A stretch of DNA of 64,000 bases, from contig NZ_JBBAKG010000017.1 in NCBI RefSeq assembly GCF_040403615.1, positions 16,892 to 80,891 on the forward strand, given 5' to 3'. How positions within the stretch are numbered: position 1 is the first letter of the stretch; each line of letters begins with the position of its first letter. Shown piece after piece: positions 8,313 to 16,695 of the stretch. Source of the DNA: Haliscomenobacter sp040403615 (GTDB lineage: Bacteria; Bacteroidota; Bacteroidia; Chitinophagales; Saprospiraceae). The notes beneath the pieces are model-generated. The model saw nothing but the letters and a program-made list of their open reading frames with translations, ran no database searches and was not told the DNA's origin. The position numbers and the translations under genes were made by a program.

Positions 8313-9385
8313 ACTGCGTTATTCAAGTGAAGCTGCTTCTTGATTGCCAATACCCGTTTGTGCAGGGTGTAAGTCAGCGCACCTGCCGCCATTGCCATGA
8401 TCAGGATGAGCAAATGCATGTTCATGGAGGCGTGAAAAGTAAACACGAATAGAATGAAAATGGAATTGACAAAAACCAATATCCCGGTTGCTTCCATGTG
8501 GCTATTGCCTGCATCGATCAGCAAATGGTGAATGTGTCTTCGATCGGGTTTGAAAGGAGAGGTTCCCCGCATCATCCGGGTGGTAAATACGCGCAAGGTG
8601 TCAAAGATCGGGATGATCATGATACCGATGGCTACTGCCGGACTGTTTGTAAAGCGATAAGCGTGATCGAGGGGCAAATTGTAGTTGAAATCGATGAATT
8701 TCACAATAAGAATTGCACAAATCAGACCGATCAGCAAAGAACCTGTGTCTCCCATAAAGATTTGAGCAGGGGTAAAATTGTAGCGCAAAAAGGCCAGAAT
8801 ACTTCCCACCACAGCACAGGAAATAATCGCATATTCAACTTGCGCTGTCAGGTAAAACCAGCAACCCAATACCCCGGAAATCAATGCCCCAATACAACCG
8901 GCCAACCCATTGATGCCATCGATCAGATTAAAGGCATTCACCAACACCAAAATGAGAAAAATGGATACCAGCAGGTAGACCAAGGGGTGGAGGGAATTGT
9001 GCACACCCAGAAATCCGTGAAAACTATGAAGCTGGACGTGAGATTTGACCACGATAATGGTGGCGGCTAACACTTGAGCTACTAGCTTTTTGGACGGAGA
9101 AATTGGCTCAATGTCATCTTTTGCGCCAATTAAAAAAATGATGACGAAAGCACCTAGGAGATACTGAATTTGATTGAACACGCTAGGTGGCGTCCACATG
9201 ATCACCGCAAAAATAACACCTGCGAAAATCGCAATTCCGCCCAGTGAAGGGGTACTTTCTTTGTGAGAGCTTCTTTCAACTGGCGCATCCATCAGGTTTT
9301 TAATCAACGCAATTCTGATGATGGATGGAATAGCAAAATAGGTCAATGTAAATGCCGTTGCAAAGCATTGAAAAATAAGTTCCAT
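8309..9385 (-). CDS. WecA/TagO-like undecaprenyl-phosphate GlcNAc-1-phosphate transferase
   Basis: A 358-residue polytopic membrane protein of glycosyltransferase family 4 (MraY/WecA/TagO). It would move a sugar-1-phosphate from a UDP-sugar to undecaprenyl phosphate, starting lipid-linked synthesis of a surface polysaccharide. Visible motifs: 'PSLGGIAIF' near the N-terminus, 'GAKDDIEPISPSKK' (aspartate pair), 'NAFNLIDGINGLAG', 'FMGDTGSLLIG' and the C-terminal 'PDRRHIHHLL' histidine motif that separates WecA/TagO from MraY. The ATG at 9385 (MELIFQCF...) is chosen over an upstream in-frame start because it puts a membrane helix at the N-terminus. crcB follows with a 4-base overlap. The exact sugar cannot be told. 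Confidence 0.88.
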   Translation of the reverse strand: MELIFQCFATAFTLTYFAIPSIIRIALIKNLMDAPVERSSHKESTPSLGGIAIFAGVIFAVIMWTPPSVFNQIQYLLGAFVIIFLIGAKDDIEPISPSKKLVAQVLAATIIVVKSHVQLHSFHGFLGVHNSLHPLVYLLVSIFLILVLVNAFNLIDGINGLAGCIGALISGVLGCWFYLTAQVEYAIISCAVVGSILAFLRYNFTPAQIFMGDTGSLLIGLICAILIVKFIDFNYNLPLDHAYRFTNSPAVAIGIMIIPIFDTLRVFTTRMMRGTSPFKPDRRHIHHLLIDAGNSHMEATGILVFVNSIFILFVFTFHASMNMHLLILIMAMAAGALTYTLHKRVLAIKKQLHLNNAV

Positions 9386-9475
9386 GGGATCAGAATTTAT
9401 TTTGCAAAATTGGGTACTTCGTTGTTTGTGAATATCCACTCTTGCAAAAGAAGTAGGAATAGGAAAACTCTTATA

Positions 9476-11200
9476 TTAAAAGCTGGAGTCGTCAACTCGA
9501 TCCAGCCAATCGGCAATTTCTTTGGCCACCGTTTCAACACACCCTTTTTGGAAAGGCGAGTTAATTCCGGCCAATTCTACCAATTCCAGGAATGATTTGC
9601 TGCCTCCCGCTTTGCACAAGCGAACGTAGCTTTCCCAGGCGCTAGCATGGTCTTGTTGGGCCCATTTCCAATATTGAAAGGCACAAATTTGCGCCAGTAC
9701 GTAATCAATGTAGTAAAATGGAGTCGAAAAAATATGTCCCTGCTTGTGCCAGAAACCACCATCCTTCAAAAAAGCATTGTCGCCATAATTGCGATGCGGC
9801 AAATACTTTTTCTCCAACGCAGACCAGGTTTGATTGCGTTCAGTTGGAGTCATCTCCGGATGGGCATAGATCAGGTGCTGAAACTCATCTACTGCTGTGC
9901 CATAGGGCAAAAAGTAGATGGCGTTGGACAAATGCATGAACTTGTACTTATCGGCTTGATCGCCGAAAAACAAACGCATCCATGGCCAGGCAAAAAATTC
10001 CATGCTCATGGAATGTATTTCACAAGCTTCATAGGTAGGCCATTTGTATTCACTCAAGCCGATGTCCCTACTGCTGAATACCTGAAAGGCGTGCCCACAT
10101 TCATGGGTTAGCACATCTACGTCACCGCTGGTGCCATTGAAATTGGAGAAGATGTAAGGTGCGCGGTACTGCTCAATGTAAGTACAATAACCGCCAGTTG
10201 CTTTGCCATCTTTGTTTTCCAGATCCATCAGGTGAGCTTCCTGCATCAGCGTGAAAAACTCATTTGTTTCCGGCGACATTTCGCCGTACATCTTTTCAGC
10301 TTGTGACACAATCCACTTGGGTTCGCCCTGTGGTTTGGGATTGCCCGATGCAAAACGAAATTCTTCATCGAAATAGTACAATTGGTCCAATTTTAGCCTT
10401 TTGCGTTGACGCTCGTACAAACGGCTAGCCAATGGAACAATGAATTGAGCAATTTCTTCCCGAAAAGGGATCAAATCCTCAGCACGATAATCAGAGCGCG
10501 TCAGGCGATCGTAAGAAAGATCTGTAAAACTTGGATAATGAAGCTTTTTAGCGATATCGTCCCTGGTTTTGACCAGGTGACCAAAAATGCTTTCAATGGC
10601 TTCCGCATTGTTGGCAAAAAAAGACCATTTGGCTTCACTGGCGCTTTGGCGCGTGGCCCGATCTGCCGACAACTCATGAGGCAAAAGTGCAGACAAATTG
10701 AATTTTTCACCTTGAAAATCAATCTGTGCTCCTGCTTTTATGCGGATGTATTCTGTGGCCAGGCGATTTTCTTCCTGAAGATCCGAAAGTACTTCTGGTG
10801 AAAAAGTGCGGCGATTGAGGTCGGCGAGTCTAAAAAATTGTGGACCCCACAATTTTTCAAAATCACTCCGGTAGGGAGTGGTCAATAATTTGTTGAGTAA
10901 CTCGGTATTGAAAGCCTGAAAATTAGGCAGTTCCTGGTTGAAGAAGTTGTTTTCTTCCTCATAGAAAGCATCTCTGGTATCAATGGTATGCCGAATGTGG
11001 CAAATATTGTACATGCTATTAAAAACCGCACGGATCTCATTGATCTCTTCAAAGGTGGTAAGCTGTTGTTCAAAAGAATCAGCTTGAGTAAATTCATTGA
11101 ATAAGCGTTCAAATTCAGCGGATAACTGCGCCATATTTGGGCGCTCGTATTCAAAATCTTCGAATTTTAGCACCTCGGTATCGATAGTCTCCCTTATCAT
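9476..11200 (-). CDS. M3 family oligoendopeptidase
   Basis: A 574-residue zinc metallopeptidase of family M3 (PepF-like). The active-site HExxH is at residues 366-370 (HECGH) and the downstream third-ligand region 'EACEIHSMSMEFF' is at about 391-403. The long helical N-terminal half (oligopeptidase fold) and the absence of a signal peptide agree with a cytosolic enzyme that trims short peptides. Length is normal for the family. It lies in the same orientation as the WecA-like gene, with a 90-bp gap, and is divergent from uppS. Confidence 0.92.
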   Translation of the reverse strand: MIRETIDTEVLKFEDFEYERPNMAQLSAEFERLFNEFTQADSFEQQLTTFEEINEIRAVFNSMYNICHIRHTIDTRDAFYEEENNFFNQELPNFQAFNTELLNKLLTTPYRSDFEKLWGPQFFRLADLNRRTFSPEVLSDLQEENRLATEYIRIKAGAQIDFQGEKFNLSALLPHELSADRATRQSASEAKWSFFANNAEAIESIFGHLVKTRDDIAKKLHYPSFTDLSYDRLTRSDYRAEDLIPFREEIAQFIVPLASRLYERQRKRLKLDQLYYFDEEFRFASGNPKPQGEPKWIVSQAEKMYGEMSPETNEFFTLMQEAHLMDLENKDGKATGGYCTYIEQYRAPYIFSNFNGTSGDVDVLTHECGHAFQVFSSRDIGLSEYKWPTYEACEIHSMSMEFFAWPWMRLFFGDQADKYKFMHLSNAIYFLPYGTAVDEFQHLIYAHPEMTPTERNQTWSALEKKYLPHRNYGDNAFLKDGGFWHKQGHIFSTPFYYIDYVLAQICAFQYWKWAQQDHASAWESYVRLCKAGGSKSFLELVELAGINSPFQKGCVETVAKEIADWLDRVDDSSF

Positions 11201-11303
11201 ACGTCTTCTGGGTTGTTGTGGCGCGATTCAATTTTTTTAAAAAATTTCGGGCAAGATAAGGAAATGCGGTGGCATATGAATTTAAAAACCTAGCATTTCT
11301 TTT

Positions 11304-11311
11304 TAATTTTG
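11304..11311 (+). promoter_or_regulatory. -7 promoter box abutting uppS start
   Basis: TAATTTTG fits TAnnTTTG; its last base is only 4 nt from the uppS ATG at 11316, so initiation at the usual distance would make a leaderless mRNA. No clear -33 element was seen. Confidence 0.5.
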
Positions 11312-11315
11312 CCAG

Positions 11316-12056
11316 ATGGACTTAAAACAACTGATTGATACTGACCGCTTGCCCCAACACATTGCCATCATTATGGATGGGAATGGGCGTTGGGCCAAGC
11401 AGCATGGGCAGCCGAGGGTGTTTGGCCACCACAATGGGGTGAAATCTGTACGAGAAACAACGGAAGCAGCAGCAGAAATCGGTATAAAATACCTTACGCT
11501 TTATGCTTTTTCTACCGAAAACTGGGGTCGTCCCAAGTACGAAGTGGATGCGCTGATGACGCTCTTGGTTGATACACTGCACAAAGAAATTGCTACGCTC
11601 AATAAAAACAACATTAGGCTCCAAGCGATTGGGGATCTCAGCAAATTACCTAGCAGTACTTACCGGGCATTGTTGGATGGCATTGCCAATACCAGTACGA
11701 ATACCCGCATGACTTTGGTTTTAGCACTCAATTACAGCGCCAAATGGGAGATCCTGGAGGCAACTCGCCAAATGGCAGCCTTGGTCAAAGACGGCAAGCT
11801 GGAATTGGATCAAATTGACGAAGCCACCTTTGCAAATGCGCTATCTACCCGAGGTATCCCCGATCCAGAGCTGTTGATCCGGACCAGTGGAGAAAACCGC
11901 CTGAGTAATTTCCTTTTATGGCAATTGGCTTACGCAGAATTTCACTTTACGCCTACCATGTGGCCAGATTTCCGCAAGGATCATTTATTTCAAGCCATCA
12001 TCGATTTTCAAAACCGCGAACGCCGGTTTGGGAAGATCAGTGAGCAGGTTTTGTAA
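11316..12056 (+). CDS. uppS: Isoprenyl transferase (undecaprenyl diphosphate synthase)
   Basis: A 246-residue cis-prenyltransferase that extends farnesyl diphosphate with IPP units to undecaprenyl diphosphate, the lipid carrier for peptidoglycan and other glycans. The catalytic block 'IIMDGNGRWA' is at residues 18-27 with D21 as the Mg-binding Asp; 'GHHNGVKSVRE', 'YAFSTENWGRP' and the C-terminal 'LLIRTSGENRLSNFLLWQLAYAE' are all present. In many Bacteroidota uppS is followed by a BamA-type gene; here it is followed by aconitase with its own promoter, so it appears monocistronic. No anomalies. Confidence 0.95.
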   Translation: MDLKQLIDTDRLPQHIAIIMDGNGRWAKQHGQPRVFGHHNGVKSVRETTEAAAEIGIKYLTLYAFSTENWGRPKYEVDALMTLLVDTLHKEIATLNKNNIRLQAIGDLSKLPSSTYRALLDGIANTSTNTRMTLVLALNYSAKWEILEATRQMAALVKDGKLELDQIDEATFANALSTRGIPDPELLIRTSGENRLSNFLLWQLAYAEFHFTPTMWPDFRKDHLFQAIIDFQNRERRFGKISEQVL

Positions 12057-12136
12057 TGGACTGGAAGCTAAAATGACTAGACATAAAATTAAGGTGTTGT
12101 ATTCCAACACAAGCATCAAAAAACCAGAGATTATTG

Positions 12137-12144
12137 TACTTTTG
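12137..12144 (+). promoter_or_regulatory. -7 promoter box for aconitase
   Basis: TACTTTTG, 57 bases before the ATG at 12201; a clean TAnnTTTG match in the uppS-acn gap. Confidence 0.55.
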
Positions 12145-12200
12145 CACCGCCCTTATCAAAGAGAACTTTTGTTTCACCATCATAAAACTCGTAAGCAGCC

Positions 12201-14471
12201 ATGCCTTTTGATATCGACATGCTGAAGGCTCACTATGAGTCACTTCCCGCCAGAGTAAATGCGGCCAAGCAAGCGCTGGGTCGTCCATTGACACTCACCG
12301 AAAAAATACTCTACGCCCACTTGCACGCCGACTCTCCGCTGCAAAGTTATGGCCGTGGCAAGGATTACGTATTCTTTGCTCCCGACCGCGTAGCCATGCA
12401 AGATGCAACGGCGCAAATGGCCTTGTTGCAATTTATGATGTGTGGTCGAGACAAAACTGCCGTACCCAGTACCGTCCATTGCGATCACTTGATCCTAGCC
12501 AAAGACGGTGCCAATACCGACCTTAAAACCGCAGTAGACATCAACTCCGAAGTCTACGATTTCTTGTCCAGTGTTTCCAACAAATACGGCATCGGATTCT
12601 GGAAACCAGGTGCAGGGATCATTCACCAAACCGTGCTTGAAAACTACGCTTTCCCAGGCGGTTTGATGATTGGTACCGACTCTCACACCCCCAACGCAGG
12701 TGGTTTGGGCATGTTGGCCATCGGAGTAGGTGGCGCCGATGCAGTAGACGTAATGGTAGGCATGGCCTGGGAATTGAAAATGCCCAAGCTGATTGGTGTA
12801 AAACTTACAGGCAAACTGAATGGTTGGGCTTCTCCTAAAGATGTGATCCTCAAAGTTGCCGGTATCCTGACCGTGAAAGGGGGAACCGGAGCGATTGTGG
12901 AATACTTTGGCGAAGGCGCTCAAGCGATGTCTTGTACAGGCAAAGGTACCATCTGTAACATGGGTGCAGAAATTGGTGCAACAACTTCTACTTTTGGTTA
13001 CGACGAATCTATGGGCCGCTACTTCCGCGCTACCGAGCGCCACGATGTAGCCGATTTGTGCGATTCGGTTAAAGAATACTTGACTGGCGACGATGAGTGC
13101 TACGCCCATCCTGAAAAATACTTCGATCAAGTGATCGAAATTGACTTGAATACCCTGGAACCACACGTCAATGGCCCTTACACGCCAGACTTGGCCTGGC
13201 CCATCTCTGAGTTTGCCCAGGCAGTAAGAGACAATGGTTATCCACAAAAATTGGAAGTTGGTCTGATCGGTTCTTGTACCAACTCCTCTTATGAGGACCT
13301 GGATCGCGCTGCATCGATTGCTCGCCAGGCCAAAGAGAAAAAACTGGTTGCCAAAGCTGAGTTTACCATTACTCCAGGTTCTGAGCAGATCCGTTATACC
13401 GTAAACCGCGATGGCCAACTGGCTACTTTCGAAGAAATTGGTGGCGTGGTAATGGCCAACGCTTGTGGCCCTTGTATCGGTCAGTGGTCACGCCACACCG
13501 ATGATCCTAACCGCGCCAACTCGATCATCACTTCGTTCAACCGCAACTTCTCCAAACGCAACGACGGCAACCCACAAACGCGTTCTTTTGTGGCTTCTCC
13601 TGAAATTGTAACTGCGTTTGCCATTGCGGGCGACTTGACCTTCAACCCCCTGACCGACACCCTGATCAACGAAGATGGCGTAGCGGTTAAGCTTGATCCA
13701 CCAAGTGGTGCAGAATTGCCAGCAAAAGGTTTTGCTGTAGAAGATGCAGGCTATCTGGCTCCAGCAGCGGATTCTAGCCAGGTGGTGATTAGCGTAGCTC
13801 CTACTTCCAGCCGTTTGCAATTGCTCACACCTTTCACCCCGATCACCAACGATCAGGTACAAGGCATGCGCATTTTGATCAAAGCAAAAGGAAAGTGCAC
13901 AACGGATCACATCTCTATGGCAGGGCCATGGTTGGAATTCCGTGGTCACTTGCAGAATATTGCCAAAAACACCTTCATCAGTGCCATCAACTATTTCAAT
14001 GGTGAGGTTAATCAGGTGTTGAACCTAGTGACCAATACCTACTTGGCGGTTCCGGATTCTGGTTTGGCTTACCGCGATGCAGGCATCAGCACAGTGGTAT
14101 TTGGCGAAGAAAACTACGGTGAAGGTTCTTCTCGCGAGCATGCAGCAATGCAGCCTCGTTTTCTGGGTGTAAAAGCGGTAGTGGTAAAATCTTTCGCGCG
14201 CATTCATGAAACCAACCTGAAAAAGCAAGGTGCCCTGGCGCTGACTTTCGCTAATCCAGAAGATTACGAAAAAATCCGCCAGGATGACTTCATTGATATT
14301 CAAGGATTCGAGTCTATCGCTCCTGGTCAGCCTGTAACGATGGCATTGAACCACAGCGATGGCACTTCCGAGACCATCGAATTGCTGCATACCTACAACG
14401 AACAACAAATCGAATGGCTGCGCTCAGGCTCAGCTTTGAATAAGATCCGTCAGGAAATGGGCGTTGCCTAA
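12201..14471 (+). CDS. acn: Aconitate hydratase
   Basis: A 756-residue [4Fe-4S] enzyme that isomerises citrate to isocitrate in the TCA cycle. Length and order (aconitase domain first, swivel domain last) match the mitochondrial-type aconitases common in Bacteroidota rather than the ~890-residue AcnA or the AcnB type. Cluster ligands are visible in 'GSCTNSS' and in 'ANACGPCIGQW'. Substrate-binding blocks 'GTDSHTPNAGGLGMLA' and 'ENYGEGSSREHAA' are intact. It is monocistronic: promoter box at 12137-12144 and a strong terminator at 14499. Confidence 0.96.
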   Translation: MPFDIDMLKAHYESLPARVNAAKQALGRPLTLTEKILYAHLHADSPLQSYGRGKDYVFFAPDRVAMQDATAQMALLQFMMCGRDKTAVPSTVHCDHLILAKDGANTDLKTAVDINSEVYDFLSSVSNKYGIGFWKPGAGIIHQTVLENYAFPGGLMIGTDSHTPNAGGLGMLAIGVGGADAVDVMVGMAWELKMPKLIGVKLTGKLNGWASPKDVILKVAGILTVKGGTGAIVEYFGEGAQAMSCTGKGTICNMGAEIGATTSTFGYDESMGRYFRATERHDVADLCDSVKEYLTGDDECYAHPEKYFDQVIEIDLNTLEPHVNGPYTPDLAWPISEFAQAVRDNGYPQKLEVGLIGSCTNSSYEDLDRAASIARQAKEKKLVAKAEFTITPGSEQIRYTVNRDGQLATFEEIGGVVMANACGPCIGQWSRHTDDPNRANSIITSFNRNFSKRNDGNPQTRSFVASPEIVTAFAIAGDLTFNPLTDTLINEDGVAVKLDPPSGAELPAKGFAVEDAGYLAPAADSSQVVISVAPTSSRLQLLTPFTPITNDQVQGMRILIKAKGKCTTDHISMAGPWLEFRGHLQNIAKNTFISAINYFNGEVNQVLNLVTNTYLAVPDSGLAYRDAGISTVVFGEENYGEGSSREHAAMQPRFLGVKAVVVKSFARIHETNLKKQGALALTFANPEDYEKIRQDDFIDIQGFESIAPGQPVTMALNHSDGTSETIELLHTYNEQQIEWLRSGSALNKIRQEMGVA

Positions 14472-14498
14472 TCCCTCTTTCGGAATAAAATAAAGCAG

Positions 14499-14535
14499 AA
14501 AGCCTCTCAAGAAATTGAGGGGCTTTTGTTTTTTT
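14499..14535 (+). terminator. Intrinsic terminator of aconitase gene
   Basis: A 12-bp stem (aaagcctctcaa / ttgaggggcttt, one G-U pair) with a GAAA loop (14511-14514), followed by a T-rich run to 14535. Confidence 0.85.
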
Positions 14536-14589
14536 GAGAAAAAGGCAGAAAAAACGAAGAAAGAAGTGGAATTCCTCGTAAAAATGAAT

Positions 14590-14597
14590 TATTTTTG
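14590..14597 (+). promoter_or_regulatory. -7 promoter box of the RloA/RloB-type cassette
   Basis: TATTTTTG fits TAnnTTTG and lies 16 bases before the ATG at 14613. Its last four bases are the beginning of the palindrome 14594-14612. Confidence 0.55.
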
Positions 14598-14612
14598 AGA
14601 AAATTTCTCAAA
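14594..14612. promoter_or_regulatory. Perfect 9-bp-arm palindrome between promoter and start codon
   Basis: Arms tttgagaaa (14594-14602) and tttctcaaa (14604-14612) flank a single base and end exactly at the start codon of the ATPase gene. It overlaps the -7 box. It could be a repressor operator for the cassette or a hairpin at the mRNA 5' end; sequence alone does not decide. Confidence 0.55.
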
Positions 14613-15917
14613 ATGATAGTAGAATTTACTGTAGGAAATTATCGCTCATTCAAAGATAAAGTTACCCTGAGCCTGGAGGCTGGGACGGTAAGTGAATATC
14701 CAGAAAATACCTTCAAAGTAAAAAAGCTGAAACTGCTCAAAAGTGCCGTGGTCTACGGAGCCAATGCCAGTGGAAAATCCAATTTACTGCAGGCAATCAG
14801 TACCATGCGCGAGGTGTTGCTCAACAATTTCAAAAAGCAAAGCACCAATACCTTACCCGCTGAACCTTTTTTACTGGAAGACAGTTGTGCCCAATTGCCT
14901 TGTTTTTTCCAACTGAATTTCATCATTGAGGAGGTGCTGTACCGCTACGGTTTTGAAATAACTGCCGAAAAAGTGAATTCTGAGTGGCTGTACCGCAAAA
15001 AAGCCAACATCGAAAAGCCCCTCTTTTTACGCGAAGAGGACGTCATTGAGCTTTTTACAGGGTTTGAAGAAGGCAAGGATTTGGAGGAAAGAACCCTGGA
15101 CAATGGCTTTTTCCTGGCGGTTTGCGATGCATTCAATGGTGCCATTTCCAAAAAAATCATGCATTGGTTCAACAACCTGAGCATCATCTCAGGCGTACAC
15201 CACGATGGATACCGCACTCAAACCCTGGAAATGCTCGAAAATCAAGCTACCCATGATGACCTGAAAGCCTTGATTTCCCTGCTTGATTTGGGTTTTGAAG
15301 ACCTGGAACTAAGCAAAGATACTCCCGAAGAACCCCGAATGATGCAAAGCATTTCCATGGTGGCTGAAAAATCGGTTCAATACATGACCCGTTCTCGGAG
15401 AAAGATCAAAACCATTCACAAGGTTTTTGATCAAAAAGGCTTACAAATGCGGGAACAAAAATTCGACCTGGATCAAATGGAATCTTCTGGTACCCAAAAA
15501 ATATTCGACATCATTGGCCCTATCTTTTGGGTACTCAAAAAAGGTGGTATCGCCATCATCGATGAGTTGGACGCCAAGTTGCACCCCCTATTGACCAGGG
15601 CTTTTATCCGCATTTTTAATTCGGAAGAAAATAACCCGCACAATGCCCAGTTGGTGTTTGCTTCGCACGACATCAACTTGCTTTCGTATGGCCATTTTCG
15701 CAGGGATCAAATTTACTTTGTAGAAAAAGACCATTTTGGCGCTTCCAATTTGTATTCCCTGATCGAATTCAAAGAAGTGGGCCAAGGCAAAATCCGCAAA
15801 GACCGGTCTTTTGAAAAAGACTACATCCAAGGGCGTTATGGTTCCATTCCATTTCTGGGAGATTTTTCAAAATTGATTCAACAATGGCAAGGAGAGGAAA
15901 AATTGACCGCGAATTAG
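14613..15917 (+). CDS. AAA15/RloA-type ATPase, probable defence protein
   Basis: A 434-residue SMC/OLD-like ATPase. The start 'MIVEFTVGNYRSF' is the typical opening of AAA15/AAA21 proteins, so the ATG at 14613 is chosen over the TTG at 14595. Walker A (GANASGKS) is at residues 49-56, a signature-like 'ESSGTQKIFDI' precedes the Walker B 'GGIAIIDELDAKLHP', and an H-loop-like 'LVFASHDINLLS' follows. There is no TOPRIM domain in this protein; the partner encoded next carries it. The pattern matches RloA/AbiLi-type ATPases, which pair with RloB/AbiLii proteins in restriction-linked or abortive-infection loci (family knowledge). The coupled gene overlaps the end by 34 bases. Confidence 0.85.
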   Translation: MIVEFTVGNYRSFKDKVTLSLEAGTVSEYPENTFKVKKLKLLKSAVVYGANASGKSNLLQAISTMREVLLNNFKKQSTNTLPAEPFLLEDSCAQLPCFFQLNFIIEEVLYRYGFEITAEKVNSEWLYRKKANIEKPLFLREEDVIELFTGFEEGKDLEERTLDNGFFLAVCDAFNGAISKKIMHWFNNLSIISGVHHDGYRTQTLEMLENQATHDDLKALISLLDLGFEDLELSKDTPEEPRMMQSISMVAEKSVQYMTRSRRKIKTIHKVFDQKGLQMREQKFDLDQMESSGTQKIFDIIGPIFWVLKKGGIAIIDELDAKLHPLLTRAFIRIFNSEENNPHNAQLVFASHDINLLSYGHFRRDQIYFVEKDHFGASNLYSLIEFKEVGQGKIRKDRSFEKDYIQGRYGSIPFLGDFSKLIQQWQGEEKLTAN

Positions 15918-16567
15918 GTTTTGGAAAAAATGAAGTCCGTCCCAAGGCTTTTAGATCTGAGCGGAAATTTTTCCTGATTGTTTGCGAAGGCGAAAAAACT
16001 GAACCCAATTACTTCAAAGGCTTGAGTCAATTTATACCTCGAGGTACCGTTGAACTGGTCTTAGACATCCATGGAACGGGGCGAAACACCCTGAGTTTAT
16101 TGGAAAAAATAAAAGCCATCCGCAAAAACAAGGAAGCAGAATACGATCGAACTTACGATGAAACCTGGGCGGTGTTTGACAAGGATGATTTCCCGGATGA
16201 GTATTTTAACCGGGCAATTTTGATTGGTAGGAATGAACGTGCCCCCATTTTTTGCGCCTGGTCTAATGAAGCCTTTGAACTCTGGTTTCTATTGCACTTC
16301 AACAATTACCCCGAGCCTATGGGGCGAAAACAATATGCTAAATTGCTGGAAAGGGAAATAAGCCAACTCCTAAGCGGGCCGTTCAAATACGAAAAGAACA
16401 ATGCGGCAATGTATACTCTTTTAAAAACGATCGGAGATGAACCCAAAGCCATAGAGCGGGCCAAAACCTTGCATCAACAATATGAAGATGAAAACTTTGC
16501 GACCCACAATCCTTGTACTTTGGTGTATCAACTGGTAGAAAAACTGCTGGAATTAAGTTCATTTTAA
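15884..16567 (+). CDS. RloB-like protein with TOPRIM-type acidic motifs
   Basis: A 227-residue RloB family protein. 'FFLIVCEGEKTEPNYFKGL' at about residues 29-47 gives the conserved Glu (E35/E37), and 'AVFDKDDFPD' at about 96-105 gives a DxD (D99, D101): the spacing is that of a small TOPRIM nuclease fold. A later 'SNEAFELWFLLHF' block is typical of RloB. It overlaps the ATPase gene by 34 bases in another frame, a strong sign of translational coupling. By analogy with PARIS (AAA15 ATPase plus TOPRIM effector) and AbiL, the likely job is an effector nuclease held or triggered by the ATPase; this is inference. No restriction-modification genes are beside it. Confidence 0.82.
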   Translation: MARRGKIDRELGFGKNEVRPKAFRSERKFFLIVCEGEKTEPNYFKGLSQFIPRGTVELVLDIHGTGRNTLSLLEKIKAIRKNKEAEYDRTYDETWAVFDKDDFPDEYFNRAILIGRNERAPIFCAWSNEAFELWFLLHFNNYPEPMGRKQYAKLLEREISQLLSGPFKYEKNNAAMYTLLKTIGDEPKAIERAKTLHQQYEDENFATHNPCTLVYQLVEKLLELSSF

Positions 16568-16695
16568 CCCAAATAAGCTTCCTGTCGATAAAATCTTGCT
16601 TTCCAGAGAAAAAAATGGACAGCTTAACGATTTGGTAACAATTTGACCGAACAAATAAAATTCTTGTTCGCAATCACCGACTTAATTTTTGAGAA

